From JOPF136 sp963773835 (lineage in GTDB: Bacteria; Acidobacteriota; Terriglobia; Acidiferrales; UBA7541): 64,000 bases of DNA. The notes under the pieces are model-generated. The model was not told the origin of the DNA. It worked only from the letters and a program-made list of their open reading frames with translations, and did not search any database. Position numbers and translations under genes: made by a program. Shown piece by piece: positions 56,552 through 64,000 of this stretch. Where the stretch lies: contig CAVZCQ010000004.1 in NCBI GenBank assembly GCA_963773835.1, forward strand, positions 310,001-374,000, written 5' to 3'. The stretch's first letter is position 1; each line of letters starts with the position of its first letter.

Positions 56552-59452
56552 ATGACCGTTGCCGGCCTATCTCCCGCGATGCTGGAAGTCTTCGGCTCGC
56601 TGGTCACCTATACGGACGCGTCCATTCTCCCGCCCGGCGTTTCGCCGAGCTGCCAGGACGTGCAGTTCACGCTGGAAGGTGTGCGCACGCGCGACGGCCT
56701 GGTCTCCATCCTCGGCCCGCTGGCGGGCGGGGTGAACATCAATGGCCTGCGCACCCACATTACCCCGGCGGAGGCGCTGCGCACCCTGGTGCTCGACAGC
56801 AACGGCAATCTCTACCGCGAATTCACACCCGGCTCGCTCCAGCTCCACACGCCCGGGCTGGCCGACAACAGCTTTCTGGCTTCCACGACATTGTTCGGCC
56901 GCGAGTATCTGGCGCTCTCCAACCAGATGATTGGCGCGGACATGCCGCGGCAGTACGACGACTCGCTGAACCTCGATCGCGTCAGCCAGGTGGGTCCCGG
57001 CGAGCCGCCCACTGCCACTGACGAAATCACCAGCCCCATCGGGATCGCCGCCAGCCCCAACGGCGCCTACCAGGGCCTGGCCGTCAACATCGCTGCGTCG
57101 CCCAACGGCGCGACGCAGTCCGGTTACACCTGCACGATCGCCACAACCGCCGCGCACGGTTGCGCCGCGGGCCAGAGCGTGGTCATCGCGGGAGTGGGCG
57201 TGGCAGGCTACAACGGCCCCTGGACGGTCGCCTCGGTCGCGGACTCGACGCATTTCACATTCGCGAACACCGTCACGGGCCTCGCTGCCAGCGGCGGCGG
57301 CACGGCGACCCCGCAGACTCAGACCGTCACGATCCAGACCGCGAGCGCGCACGGATTTTCCGTCGGCCAGACCGTTTCCATCTCCAACGTCAGTGCGACG
57401 GCCTACAACGGCTCCTGGGCCATCACTGCGGTGCCTGATTCGACGCATTTCCAGTACGTTCTGCCCGGCCAGATGGGGCTCGCGCCCAGCGGTGGCGGAA
57501 CAGCGCAAATCGCCGGCAATATTTCTCCCGGCCTGCACCAGATCACCGTGCTCTTCCAGACGCGCCAGGGCTACATGACCGCGCCCGCGTCTCCCGGCCA
57601 GTGGACGGCTGCCGGCGGCCGCCGCGTGATCGTCACCAACATCCCTACCGGCCCGTCCAATGTGGTTGCGCGCATCGTCGCGTTCACCGGCGCGGGCGGG
57701 GCGACTTTCTACTTCGTTCCGTCCACCATGACGCTGGCCGACAACGTCACCACGTCGCTCACCGTCGATTTTTCCGACGCCATTCTGCTGGCTGCTCAGA
57801 ACGTGGACGAGCAGTTCAATTTCCTCGAGCTGGGCGAATGCGCCGGCGTCACCGGCTACGCCTCCCGTCTGTTCTGGTGGGGCGAACGCAACAAACAGTC
57901 GAACTGGGTGAACCTGACCTTCGACGGCGGCTGGGACGCAAGCGGCAACGGCCGGCCGCTCGGCTGGCAACGCGACCCGACCAGCGGCGCGGGAGGCCAG
58001 CGCGAATCGGTCGATGTCGCCTGGGGCGACTCCTACCGCATGGTCGCCGACGGCTCGACGGCTACGCGCGGGCTCATCACCCAGACCGCCGTGAAGGACT
58101 ACCTCGGCGTGGCGCGCATCTCCGCCAACACGGACTATTCCGTGCGCGCACGCGTCCAGCGCAGCGCTAATCTTTCGCAGGGCACGCTGCACGTCCAGCT
58201 CTACAGCGCATCGGCGAGCATCAGCACGGCGGGACTCTCCGTGAGCGCCGCCACCGCTACCACGAGCTGGGCCGAATACATCGCTGAGCTGACGCCTCCG
58301 CTGGCCTCGATCCCGTCCGACCTGGTATTGCGCGTCTATGCTGACGGAACTCCCGGCCCCAGCGGCGAATCGTTTCTGGTGGACAACTTCGAGATTTTCC
58401 CCACCAATGATCCTGTCAACGGCTCAGTGGTGCGCGCGAGCCGCGTCGAATCGCCGGAGAGCTATGACGGCGTCAACGGTTTTCTGAGCATCGCGGAGGA
58501 GGACGGCCAGCAGGTGCGCTGCGCCTTCGTCCTGCGCGGCAACTTGTATTTCGTTAAAGACCGCAGCCTGCACAGCGCCGCCGACGACGGCGTCAACGAA
58601 CCCTCGCTCTGGGTGATCACCGAAGTATCCCAGCGCATCGGGTCTCCGAGTATTTTCGGAGCCGACGTAGGCGACGATTTTGCCGTGATCGCGGGCCGCG
58701 ACGGCCTGTACCTCTTCACCGGCGGCGAGCCTCAGAAACTCTCCACCGAAATCCAGCCCACCTGGGACACCATCAACTGGGCCGCGGGCCAGACACTCTG
58801 GGTTCGTGTGGATCAGCAGGCCAAACGCATCCTGGCCGGCGTCCCGCTGGGCACGGCCACTCAGCCCAACGCGGTCCTTGTGCTCGACTACCGCGACGGA
58901 TTCAACCCGCCGGTGCGCACCTCGCTGACCGGTCGCATCATCGCCGACCCGCAGGGCCGCCGCTGGACGAAGTGGATTATCTCCGCCAATTCCTGCGGCC
59001 TGATCGAACGCTCCGACGGCACGGCGAAAATCTTTTTCGGCTCCAACGCCGCCAACGGAAAAATCTATCAGCTCACCGCCGGCGCATATTCGGACGACGG
59101 CGCCGCAATCCAGAGCGTGTACTCGACGGCGTTTCTCACTGGCTCGCTACTGGGCAATCTTCCGCCGGTGGGCCGGCAACTGTTCGGCTATTTGCAGTTG
59201 AACGTGAGCGGGGCAGGGAATTTGAGTGTCACCGCGCAACCGGTTGCCGCGGGCAGCAGCGGGTCCGTGTCGCTGCGTCCCCTGCCGCTCGCCAATCCCT
59301 CGGCGCACGACACGGAAATCACCACGCGCATCTACAGCGAGCGCGTCAGCTACACGCTGGCCACCGCCGCGCCGAATCAGTGGTTCTCGCTTGGAAAACT
59401 GGTAGCCTGGCTGCGTCCCGCGCCCTACAGCTACGTTCGCGGCGGCGTGTAG
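56552..59452 (+). CDS. Large tail/baseplate-like phage protein
   Basis: 966 residues. N-terminal part (SLVTYTDASILPPGVSPSCQ, LVSILGPLAGGVNINGLRTH, ALRTLVLDSNGNLYREFTP) then two copies of an about 70-residue repeat (TTAAHGCAAGQSVVIAGVGV / ASAHGFSVGQTVSISNVSAT; YNGPWTVASVADSTHFTFAN / YNGSWAITAVPDSTHFQYV), a carbohydrate-binding-like centre and a beta-propeller-like C-terminal half (LYFVKDRSLHSAADDGVNEP, GLYLFTGGEPQKLSTE). Likely the main tail protein. Confidence 0.62.
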   Translation: MTVAGLSPAMLEVFGSLVTYTDASILPPGVSPSCQDVQFTLEGVRTRDGLVSILGPLAGGVNINGLRTHITPAEALRTLVLDSNGNLYREFTPGSLQLHTPGLADNSFLASTTLFGREYLALSNQMIGADMPRQYDDSLNLDRVSQVGPGEPPTATDEITSPIGIAASPNGAYQGLAVNIAASPNGATQSGYTCTIATTAAHGCAAGQSVVIAGVGVAGYNGPWTVASVADSTHFTFANTVTGLAASGGGTATPQTQTVTIQTASAHGFSVGQTVSISNVSATAYNGSWAITAVPDSTHFQYVLPGQMGLAPSGGGTAQIAGNISPGLHQITVLFQTRQGYMTAPASPGQWTAAGGRRVIVTNIPTGPSNVVARIVAFTGAGGATFYFVPSTMTLADNVTTSLTVDFSDAILLAAQNVDEQFNFLELGECAGVTGYASRLFWWGERNKQSNWVNLTFDGGWDASGNGRPLGWQRDPTSGAGGQRESVDVAWGDSYRMVADGSTATRGLITQTAVKDYLGVARISANTDYSVRARVQRSANLSQGTLHVQLYSASASISTAGLSVSAATATTSWAEYIAELTPPLASIPSDLVLRVYADGTPGPSGESFLVDNFEIFPTNDPVNGSVVRASRVESPESYDGVNGFLSIAEEDGQQVRCAFVLRGNLYFVKDRSLHSAADDGVNEPSLWVITEVSQRIGSPSIFGADVGDDFAVIAGRDGLYLFTGGEPQKLSTEIQPTWDTINWAAGQTLWVRVDQQAKRILAGVPLGTATQPNAVLVLDYRDGFNPPVRTSLTGRIIADPQGRRWTKWIISANSCGLIERSDGTAKIFFGSNAANGKIYQLTAGAYSDDGAAIQSVYSTAFLTGSLLGNLPPVGRQLFGYLQLNVSGAGNLSVTAQPVAAGSSGSVSLRPLPLANPSAHDTEITTRIYSERVSYTLATAAPNQWFSLGKLVAWLRPAPYSYVRGGV

Positions 59453-59532
59453 CGCCGCTTCCAGCGGGCGTTTTTTCCGAGTCTCTGGACCGATTCGTCT
59501 CCAACGGCGATCTCTTCGTTGATACAACCGAG

Positions 59533-60360
59533 ATGCTGAACATCCCCCAAATCGCCCAGACGCGCCAAATCAGCCCGTACCTCTACGAGTCGCTGAACAG
59601 AATCGTAGGCGCGATCAACTCGCTCGCCTCTCGCACCGGCGTGGACGCCGCTCCTGCGGCACAGGCGCCTGCGGGTATGAGTCTGCCGCCGCCGGACGCT
59701 CCTGCGTCCATCACCGTCAGCGCGAGCGCAGGCACGTTCAGCATCACGCTCGGCGCGAGTCCCGGAGCCACCAGCGCCGCGCTCTACTTTCTGGAAGCCG
59801 CGAGCGTTCCGGGATTTGCCGTCGGCGAGACGACCGTCTACCCGCTGGGCAGCTCGCTCGTCGCCAATCTTTCGCTCGGCAACGTGACGCTCTATTTCCG
59901 CGCGCGCGCCAAATATCCCGACTCGGACTACAGCTCCTACGTAATTTTCGGCGGCACGACTCCCGCCAGCGTGACGGGGGGATTGGTCGGCTCCGGCAAT
60001 CTGGCGCTAAACGTTCCGCTCAACTCCACCAACAACGCCACAGTGGATTCGGTGGACGCGGGCTCGAGCGCCACAATCCGCATTTACGGACCCGGCGGTG
60101 TGGGCTCCTCCTGGATGCGCTTTTCAGGGCAGGGAACTGAAACATTTCCCGGCGGCTCCGTCACCGGCCTGGCCTACAGCACTTCGTACTACGTCGTCTG
60201 GAACGGCTCCGCCTATCTCGCCTTTACCCAGCAGTCCCAGGTGACGAGCGACAGCTACGTGTTCGTCGGCAAACCCACCACCGTCGCCTCCGGAGGCAGC
60301 GGGGGGAACTCCGGCGGAGGCGGCACGGGCGGCGGCAACGGCGGCCGCTTCCTGGATTAG
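59533..60360 (+). CDS. Phage tail-associated protein, 275 residues
   Basis: MLNIPQIAQTRQISPYLYES, LNRIVGAINSLASRTGVDAA then an fn3/Ig-like region (ASITVSASAGTFSITLGASP), strand-rich segments and a Gly-rich tail (SGGSGGNSGGGGTGGGNGGR). Probably a tail or fibre attachment protein. Start at ATG 59533 lacks a strong ribosome site. Confidence 0.55.
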   Translation: MLNIPQIAQTRQISPYLYESLNRIVGAINSLASRTGVDAAPAAQAPAGMSLPPPDAPASITVSASAGTFSITLGASPGATSAALYFLEAASVPGFAVGETTVYPLGSSLVANLSLGNVTLYFRARAKYPDSDYSSYVIFGGTTPASVTGGLVGSGNLALNVPLNSTNNATVDSVDAGSSATIRIYGPGGVGSSWMRFSGQGTETFPGGSVTGLAYSTSYYVVWNGSAYLAFTQQSQVTSDSYVFVGKPTTVASGGSGGNSGGGGTGGGNGGRFLD

Positions 60361-60381
60361 CATCGCGTTCAATCCATCTTC

Positions 60382-60409
60382 GTAGGGGCACGGCATGCCG
60401 TGCCCCTAC
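60382..60409. repeat. REP, 28-bp perfect palindrome
   Basis: gtaggggcacggca and its exact reverse complement, fourth identical copy in the module. Confidence 0.95.
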
Positions 60410-60444
60410 AGCTACTGCCCTATCTTCCGTCGGAGAACCTAGTG

Positions 60445-60672
60445 ATGTCCGCTCGTATCACCAGAAAACAATTCGACCCGCACGCCGGTGCCATCGTCGT
60501 CACTATTGAGGACGATCTGGGCGCGCGCACCGTCCACACCATCCATGTGCTCGAGCCCGGCGGCGGCGAGACCGATGTCGCCGCGGCCATCGCTGCTGCG
60601 CTCGACCAGGCCGACCAGCGCGCCTCGCGCGTCCGTGCCGCCTTCGCCAAACACGGCTGGACACCCGGGTAG
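60445..60672 (+). CDS. Phage-module protein, 75 residues
   Basis: MSARITRKQFDPHAGAIVVT, IEDDLGARTVHTIHVLEPGG, then AAAIAAALDQADQRASRVRA. A small beta-alpha protein. TAG stop lies in a composite REP (GTAG at 60669). Not recognised. Confidence 0.5.
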   Translation: MSARITRKQFDPHAGAIVVTIEDDLGARTVHTIHVLEPGGGETDVAAAIAAALDQADQRASRVRAAFAKHGWTPG

Positions 60673-60711
60673 CCACGGCCAGTCCCGTAGCTTCGGGATT
60701 CCTGACCGTGG
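60669..60711 (+). repeat. Composite REP hairpin
   Basis: GTAG, outer stem ccacggccag / ctgaccgtgg, inner tcccgtagcttcggga. Similar to 46409 and 63281. Confidence 0.87.
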
Positions 60712-60733
60712 GTCCGGGTCATATTTCGTCTGT

Positions 60734-61126
60734 ATGCGCATACGCGAGTACACGCCGGAGGACGAAGCCCCGCTGCGCGAAATGCACGCGGCGCAGGGCT
60801 TCGATTATCCGTTCCCGAATCTCTCAAACCAGTTGTTCACCAGTCGCCTGGTGCTGGAGGACGACAACGGCCGTCCGCTGATGGCCGCGCTCGGCCGCGT
60901 CACCTGCGAAGTGTATTTGCTGGCCCAACCGCGGGCCGGGACGCCTCAGGACCGCTGGCAGCGACTGCTGGCCATGCACGAGGCCATGCGGCGCGTCCTG
61001 CACGCACAGGGTTTCGAGGACGCAACGTGCTGGATCCCGCCGCGCATCGAACGCGCCTTCGGCCGCCGCCTCCTCCGCCTCGGCTGGGTCCGCGACCTTT
61101 GGGCCGCCTACTCGCGCCGCGTGTAG
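60734..61126 (+). CDS. GNAT-like acetyltransferase-fold protein
   Basis: 130 residues. MRIREYTPEDEAPLREMHAA is a typical GNAT N-terminus, followed by LFTSRLVLEDDNGRPLMAAL and MHEAMRRVLHAQGFEDATCW. The acetyl-CoA pyrophosphate loop is not obvious, so activity is uncertain; similar GNAT-fold proteins occur in phage structural clusters. TAG stop is within a REP. Confidence 0.6.
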   Translation: MRIREYTPEDEAPLREMHAAQGFDYPFPNLSNQLFTSRLVLEDDNGRPLMAALGRVTCEVYLLAQPRAGTPQDRWQRLLAMHEAMRRVLHAQGFEDATCWIPPRIERAFGRRLLRLGWVRDLWAAYSRRV

Positions 61127-61226
61127 GACAGGCATTCCTGCCTGTCGTCTCTGGGATTAGCCATAGCAGGTAACCGATATATTTTTCTCCCGCAGAGAGG
61201 AAGACAGGCACGAATGCCTGTCCCAC
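61123..61226. repeat. REP pair (BIME)
   Basis: GTAG gacaggc-attcct-gcctgtc (61123-61146) and gacaggc-acgaat-gcctgtc-ccac (61203-61226), with an AT-rich spacer. Confidence 0.92.
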
Positions 61227-61248
61227 TCTCACGAAAGGGAACTCACTC

Positions 61249-61791
61249 ATGGGACGCTCCGCCAGCACCACTCGCTCCGACATCGACCAGCAGACCGCGC
61301 TCCAGGACCAGCTCAACCAGCAGTTCCTGGGCCAGGCGCAGAACCTCAGCGGCATCCTGCTCCCGCAGTACCAGCAACTTCTTAACCAGGGCTATACCCC
61401 GCAGGAGCAGGCCGCCATCACCGGCCAGAGCCAGGGCGCCATCAACTCCGCCTTCGACGCGCTGCGCCAGAACGCCGCCAACCGCCTGGCGCGAACCAAC
61501 AATTCCGCGGGCTACGGCGAACTGCTCGACGAATTGGGCCGCGCGCAGGGGCAGCAATCCGCCTCGACCGCGCAGCAGAACCAGATCCAGTTCGCCCAGC
61601 AGCAGCAGCAGAACATGCAGCGCGGCCTCCAGGGAATCGCTTCGCTTTACGGCGTGGACTCCGGACTTCTCGCTTCCGGGCTCGGCAACGTGGGCCAGTT
61701 GCTGGCCACGCGCGCGGGCATCTCGAGCAACGGGAATGCCCTGCTCGGGCCCATCAGCGGCCTGGGCCTCGCCACACTGGGGATCTTCTGA
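61249..61791 (+). CDS. Gln-rich phage-module protein, 180 residues
   Basis: SDIDQQTALQDQLNQQFLGQ, YQQLLNQGYTPQEQAAITGQ and QFAQQQQQNMQRGLQGIASL; strongly Gln/Asn-rich helices and a Gly/Leu-rich end (LATRAGISSNGNALLGPISG). It resembles internal virion or tail-needle-type proteins in composition. aaaggga lies upstream. Role by position only. Confidence 0.55.
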   Translation: MGRSASTTRSDIDQQTALQDQLNQQFLGQAQNLSGILLPQYQQLLNQGYTPQEQAAITGQSQGAINSAFDALRQNAANRLARTNNSAGYGELLDELGRAQGQQSASTAQQNQIQFAQQQQQNMQRGLQGIASLYGVDSGLLASGLGNVGQLLATRAGISSNGNALLGPISGLGLATLGIF

Positions 61792-61800
61792 GGTCGCGCC

Positions 61801-62070
61801 ATGCCGCTCTTCAGCCCACTCGGCTATACAGATTACGGCGGCTCGCTCTTCGGTGTGGATCTCGGCGTGGATGACCCCGCCGCGCGGCGCCCTCTAATGT
61901 TTCCCAACGGACTGCTGTACCAGCCCGCGCAGCAGACGGCACCTGCCCCGGCGGCGCCTGCCGTTTCCGGCACTGCCTCTGCGTCCCCGCCGCCCCCGCT
62001 GCAGTCGATCGGAACGTTTACCACGCGGCGCACGCAACTGTTCGGGCCGCTCTCTGCCGTCTCCATCTGA
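61801..62070 (+). CDS. Phage-module protein, 89 residues
   Basis: MPLFSPLGYTDYGGSLFGVD and a Pro/Ala-rich centre (PAQQTAPAPAAPAVSGTASA), ending TTRRTQLFGPLSAVSI. Low complexity; starts nine bases after the previous stop, so probably cotranscribed. Not recognised. Confidence 0.45.
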   Translation: MPLFSPLGYTDYGGSLFGVDLGVDDPAARRPLMFPNGLLYQPAQQTAPAPAAPAVSGTASASPPPPLQSIGTFTTRRTQLFGPLSAVSI

Positions 62071-62074
62071 TCCG

Positions 62075-62111
62075 GTCCCGAATCCCGAATGTTCGGGACG
62101 GGATTCGGGAC
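62075..62111. repeat. Composite palindrome
   Basis: gtcccgaatcccgaa-tg-ttcgggacgggattcgggac: nested TCCCGAA/TTCGGGA arms, followed by gtctac and the next ribosome site. Confidence 0.85.
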
Positions 62112-62125
62112 GAGGGTCTACTCTC

Positions 62126-62389
62126 ATGCAGGACATTTTCTTCGAAGAAAAGTTCGACGACTTCCGCGTCGAAGTGATCGACCGTCTGGCGCGCATCGAA
62201 ACGCAGCACGACCGCATGATCGAGCGGCTGGACCGCATGAACGGCACCCTCGGCGAGCACACCTCCGCGCTCCGCGACCACGAGAAGAAACTCGCGCGCA
62301 TGCGGGGGGTGGCGACCACGCTTGCCGCTCTCGTTGCCGCCGCAGTGAGCGTGCTCCTGAGCCGCATCCGATTCTGGCTGACGCCATGA
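62126..62389 (+). CDS. XhlA-like membrane protein with coiled coil
   Basis: 87 residues: coiled-coil region (FRVEVIDRLARIETQHDRMI, ERLDRMNGTLGEHTSALRDH) then a C-terminal membrane helix (VATTLAALVAAAVSVLLSRI). This layout matches XhlA-type proteins that associate with holin and lysin in membrane disruption. Overlaps the next gene by ATGA, indicating coupling. Confidence 0.62.
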   Translation: MQDIFFEEKFDDFRVEVIDRLARIETQHDRMIERLDRMNGTLGEHTSALRDHEKKLARMRGVATTLAALVAAAVSVLLSRIRFWLTP

Positions 62390-63081
62390 CCCTCAATCCC
62401 ATATCGAGCTCACTCCTCGGCACCGCGGAGCGCCGCCTGGCCGCCGTCGCCATGGCCGCAGCACTCGCCGCCGCCGTCGTGGGATTCCGCTCCTGGCTCG
62501 AAGCGCGCGATGACCGCGCCCAGATGGCCGCCACCATCGCTTCGCAGAATTCCATTATCGCCGCCGCGGAAAAGCGCGAACAGGACCGCGCGCAGCAGCT
62601 CGCCGACACGCTCAACCAGATTGCCTCCCTGAAACACACGGTGCAGACCCCGCAGCAGGTCATCCGCGAAATTCCGCAATTCCTTCCACCGCTCCCTCAG
62701 CCGCTCGAGACCATCGCGCCGAGGAGCGCAGCCGGCTCAGCGGGGCAGCTGGGTCCACAGACCGCAGCCGGAGCGACCGCATCGGGCGCGGCGACGGCAG
62801 GGCAGCAACTGCCATCCGCACCCGACGTGCGCGTCCCTTCCGCCGACCTCAAACCCCTCTTCGATTTCGTCCAGGACTGCCGCGCCTGCCAGGCGAAGCT
62901 CGCCGCCGCCCAGCAGGACACCCAGGACGAGCGCACAAAGAATGACGCGCTCACTAAACAGCGCGACGCAGCCGTGAAAGCCGCGAAGGGAGGAAGCGTG
63001 TGGACCCGGACCGTGCGCACCGTGAAATGGCTGGCCGTGGGGTTCGCGGTGGGCTATCTGGCCCGTGCTGCCAGCCACTGA
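62386..63081 (+). CDS. Spanin-like membrane/coiled-coil protein
   Basis: 231 residues. N-terminal membrane helix (LAAVAMAAALAAAVVGF), long periplasmic coiled coil (SQNSIIAAAEKREQDRAQQL, LAAAQQDTQDERTKNDALTK), a Pro/Ala-rich centre with CRAC, and a second hydrophobic segment (WLAVGFAVGYLARAAS). The first part resembles an inner-membrane spanin (Rz), but the second helix is atypical. Last gene of the module. Confidence 0.5.
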   Translation: MTLNPISSSLLGTAERRLAAVAMAAALAAAVVGFRSWLEARDDRAQMAATIASQNSIIAAAEKREQDRAQQLADTLNQIASLKHTVQTPQQVIREIPQFLPPLPQPLETIAPRSAAGSAGQLGPQTAAGATASGAATAGQQLPSAPDVRVPSADLKPLFDFVQDCRACQAKLAAAQQDTQDERTKNDALTKQRDAAVKAAKGGSVWTRTVRTVKWLAVGFAVGYLARAASH

Positions 63082-63153
63082 GGAAGACAGTGGCACCGGG
63101 CGGGGGGGACGGCCTCGGGAGAGAAAAAAGTGGGGTTCGGGGTCAGATTTCTC

Positions 63154-63182
63154 TTGACACTATGGGTCCGATAAGGTATATT
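63154..63182 (+). promoter_or_regulatory. Near-consensus sigma70 promoter
   Basis: TTGACA at 63154-63159, exactly 17 bases, TATATT at 63177-63182. The upstream ggggtcagatttct motif resembles sequence often seen near IS200-like genes. No gene starts downstream on this strand. Confidence 0.65.
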
Positions 63183-63187
63183 ATGTT

Positions 63188-63330
63188 AACCTAGAAATGA
63201 GCCTGGGAAATGGCTCATTTCCGCAATATTCCAGCAGGCCCCAACCCGTCCATGCGCCCGCTTCCCTTCTCCCGGCCGGTAGCCACGGTCGGCGGTTTTT
63301 CGACCGTGGGTTTGTTCTCTCTCTTGTGTT
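63188..63330 (+). ncRNA. Candidate small RNA
   Basis: Starts after the near-consensus promoter. It begins with a perfect 10-bp stem (aaatgagcc / ggctcattt, about 63196-63225) and ends with a GTAG REP-type hairpin (ccacggtcg / cgaccgtgg, 63285-63311) followed by a T-rich tract. It would run antisense toward the 3' end of the convergent DsbA-like gene. Entirely inferred from signals. Confidence 0.35.
63281..63311. repeat. REP hairpin
   Basis: GTAG then ccacggtcg-gcggttttt-cgaccgtgg; similar outer stem to 46409 and 60669. Could terminate convergent transcripts. Confidence 0.8.
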
Positions 63331-63355
63331 TTGGTGACGGTTTCGCGGCAGGGCA

Positions 63356-64000
63356 TTACGGCTTCTTCGCTGCGCTCGTCCCTTGCAGTTCGTAGTCGAT
63401 ATACTGCACCAGCGCGTCGCGGTCCCCGCCCACCAGCCGGCGTCCGTTCACGAACACGGTGGGTGTGTTGGAGACCTTCAGCGCGAGGCCCTCCGCCGTG
63501 CTCTTTTCCACCTGCGCTTTCATGGCCGGGTCCGCCATGCAGGCTTTGAACGCATCGGCATCGTATCCTGCCTCGACGCCCTGCTGCACCACCGTCTCCC
63601 ATATGTTTTCGGCGCTGATGGTGTCCTGGTGGTCGAACATGTGGTCCGCGTAGGGCCAGAACGCGGCCGGATCCTTCCGGTAGATGCAACGGCCCCCGAT
63701 GGCCGCGGTCATCGACCACACGTGGATCTGCGTGAGCGGAAATTCACGAAACACGAACCGCACCTGTGGATAGTCCGGGTAAAGGCTGCGGAGAATCTCG
63801 CTCAGATGGCGGCAGCTCGGGCATTGCAGGTCGGCGTACTCCACCACGACGACCTTCGCGTTCGCCGGGCCTCGCGACGGAGCCGACGACAGATCCATCT
63901 CCGCACGGATTTTGGCGAACGGGTCAGTCCGCATGTCCTCCATATCGCCCTGCAGCAGGTAGTGCCCGTCCTCGCTGACGAACATGGTGAAATCGTTCCT
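63356..64000 (-). CDS. DsbA-family thioredoxin-fold protein (5' end outside window)
   Basis: At least 214 residues, frame open to the right edge, so the start and any signal peptide are missing. YADLQCPSCRHLSEILRSLY carries a CxxC active site (CPSC) at the start of a DsbA/DSBA-like thioredoxin fold; FVFREFPLTQIHVWSMTAAI, AEGLALKVSNTPTVFVNGRRL (cis-Pro) and VGGDRDALVQYIDYEL complete the family pattern. It should act as a periplasmic thiol-disulfide oxidoreductase. The protein reads through an in-frame ATG at 63985, so that is not its start. Confidence 0.88.
   Translation of the reverse strand, partial: RNDFTMFVSEDGHYLLQGDMEDMRTDPFAKIRAEMDLSSAPSRGPANAKVVVVEYADLQCPSCRHLSEILRSLYPDYPQVRFVFREFPLTQIHVWSMTAAIGGRCIYRKDPAAFWPYADHMFDHQDTISAENIWETVVQQGVEAGYDADAFKACMADPAMKAQVEKSTAEGLALKVSNTPTVFVNGRRLVGGDRDALVQYIDYELQGTSAAKKP

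Larger units (their letters stand above)
37024..63081 (+). mobile_element. Phage virion-structure module (prophage remnant or domesticated element)
   Basis: About 26 kb with every gene on the plus strand. Recognisable parts: large terminase, portal, scaffold-like protein, major capsid protein, adaptor-like protein, beta-helix tail/fibre proteins, XhlA-like and spanin-like membrane proteins. No tape measure or tail tube is seen, which suggests a short-tailed (podovirus-like) particle. No integrase, repressor, replication protein, small terminase or endolysin is visible. The intergenic gaps and some genes carry many REP hairpins of the host type. Left and right attachment sites could not be identified. 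Confidence 0.85.

Noticed and set aside
1..64000. tRNA or rRNA genes
   Set aside because: No cloverleaf with a CCA-adjacent acceptor stem and no rRNA-like stretch was seen by eye; a covariance-model scan would settle this.

Overview
The window looks like a chromosomal segment of a GC-rich Gram-negative bacterium, most probably a soil Acidobacteriota. Supporting signs are a Tol/Pal envelope operon, Ser/Thr kinase fused to a WD40 propeller, TPR, DUF1111 and TIGR03067-type proteins, PEP-CTERM proteins, a YpdA-like reductase and beta-propeller lipoproteins. The phylum is inferred from gene content; no rRNA or tRNA gene is visible.

Layout. 0-4 kb: tolQ-tolR-tonB/tolA-tolB operon on the minus strand. 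4-9.1 kb: kinase-WD40 protein, exported beta-carbonic anhydrase, miaB, bifunctional-nuclease-family protein. 9.1-18.1 kb: four-helix-bundle pseudogene, secreted LolA-like protein, histidine phosphatase, double-domain SagB-type nitroreductase, TPR protein, TIGR03067-like protein, a secreted protein with a TonB-like C-terminus, two small unknowns and a PurD-like ATP-grasp protein. 18.4-20 kb: parA-parB. 20-27 kb: propeller lipoprotein, DUF1111 dihaem protein, a four-repeat secreted protein, a YpdA-like reductase, and a lysine-rich 25-residue peptide beside a SET-domain methyltransferase. 27.2-31.3 kb: stand-alone nuoI, a REP-associated tyrosine transposase (RAYT), two tandem PEP-CTERM paralogues and a TPR protein. 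31.3-36.9 kb: patchwork island with unknown small genes, an intact IS3-family element, an IS1 remnant, a GIY-YIG-like protein and a toxin-antitoxin pair. 37-63.1 kb: phage virion-structure module, all on the plus strand (terminase large subunit, portal, scaffold-like, capsid, adaptor-like, tail/fibre proteins, XhlA-like and spanin-like membrane proteins), without any visible integrase, repressor, replication gene, tape measure or endolysin. 63.1-64 kb: a strong orphan promoter with hairpins (candidate small RNA), then a DsbA-family gene cut by the window edge.

The unifying feature is a dense family of short hairpins, most preceded by GTAG or GTGG, the hallmark of REP elements mobilised by RAYT transposases. 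The RAYT at 27786-28454 lies between two inverted hairpin pairs. The hairpins fill most gaps of the phage module, start exactly at or on the stop codons of at least fifteen genes, and sit in frame inside several coding regions: a 48-bp unit amplified three times in the nitroreductase, an inverted pair splitting a zinc ribbon of the portal protein, one copy in the scaffold gene, and one at the start of the tonB-like gene. This suggests an active REP/RAYT system and a phage module resident long enough to be colonised while its reading frames stayed open, so it may be domesticated.
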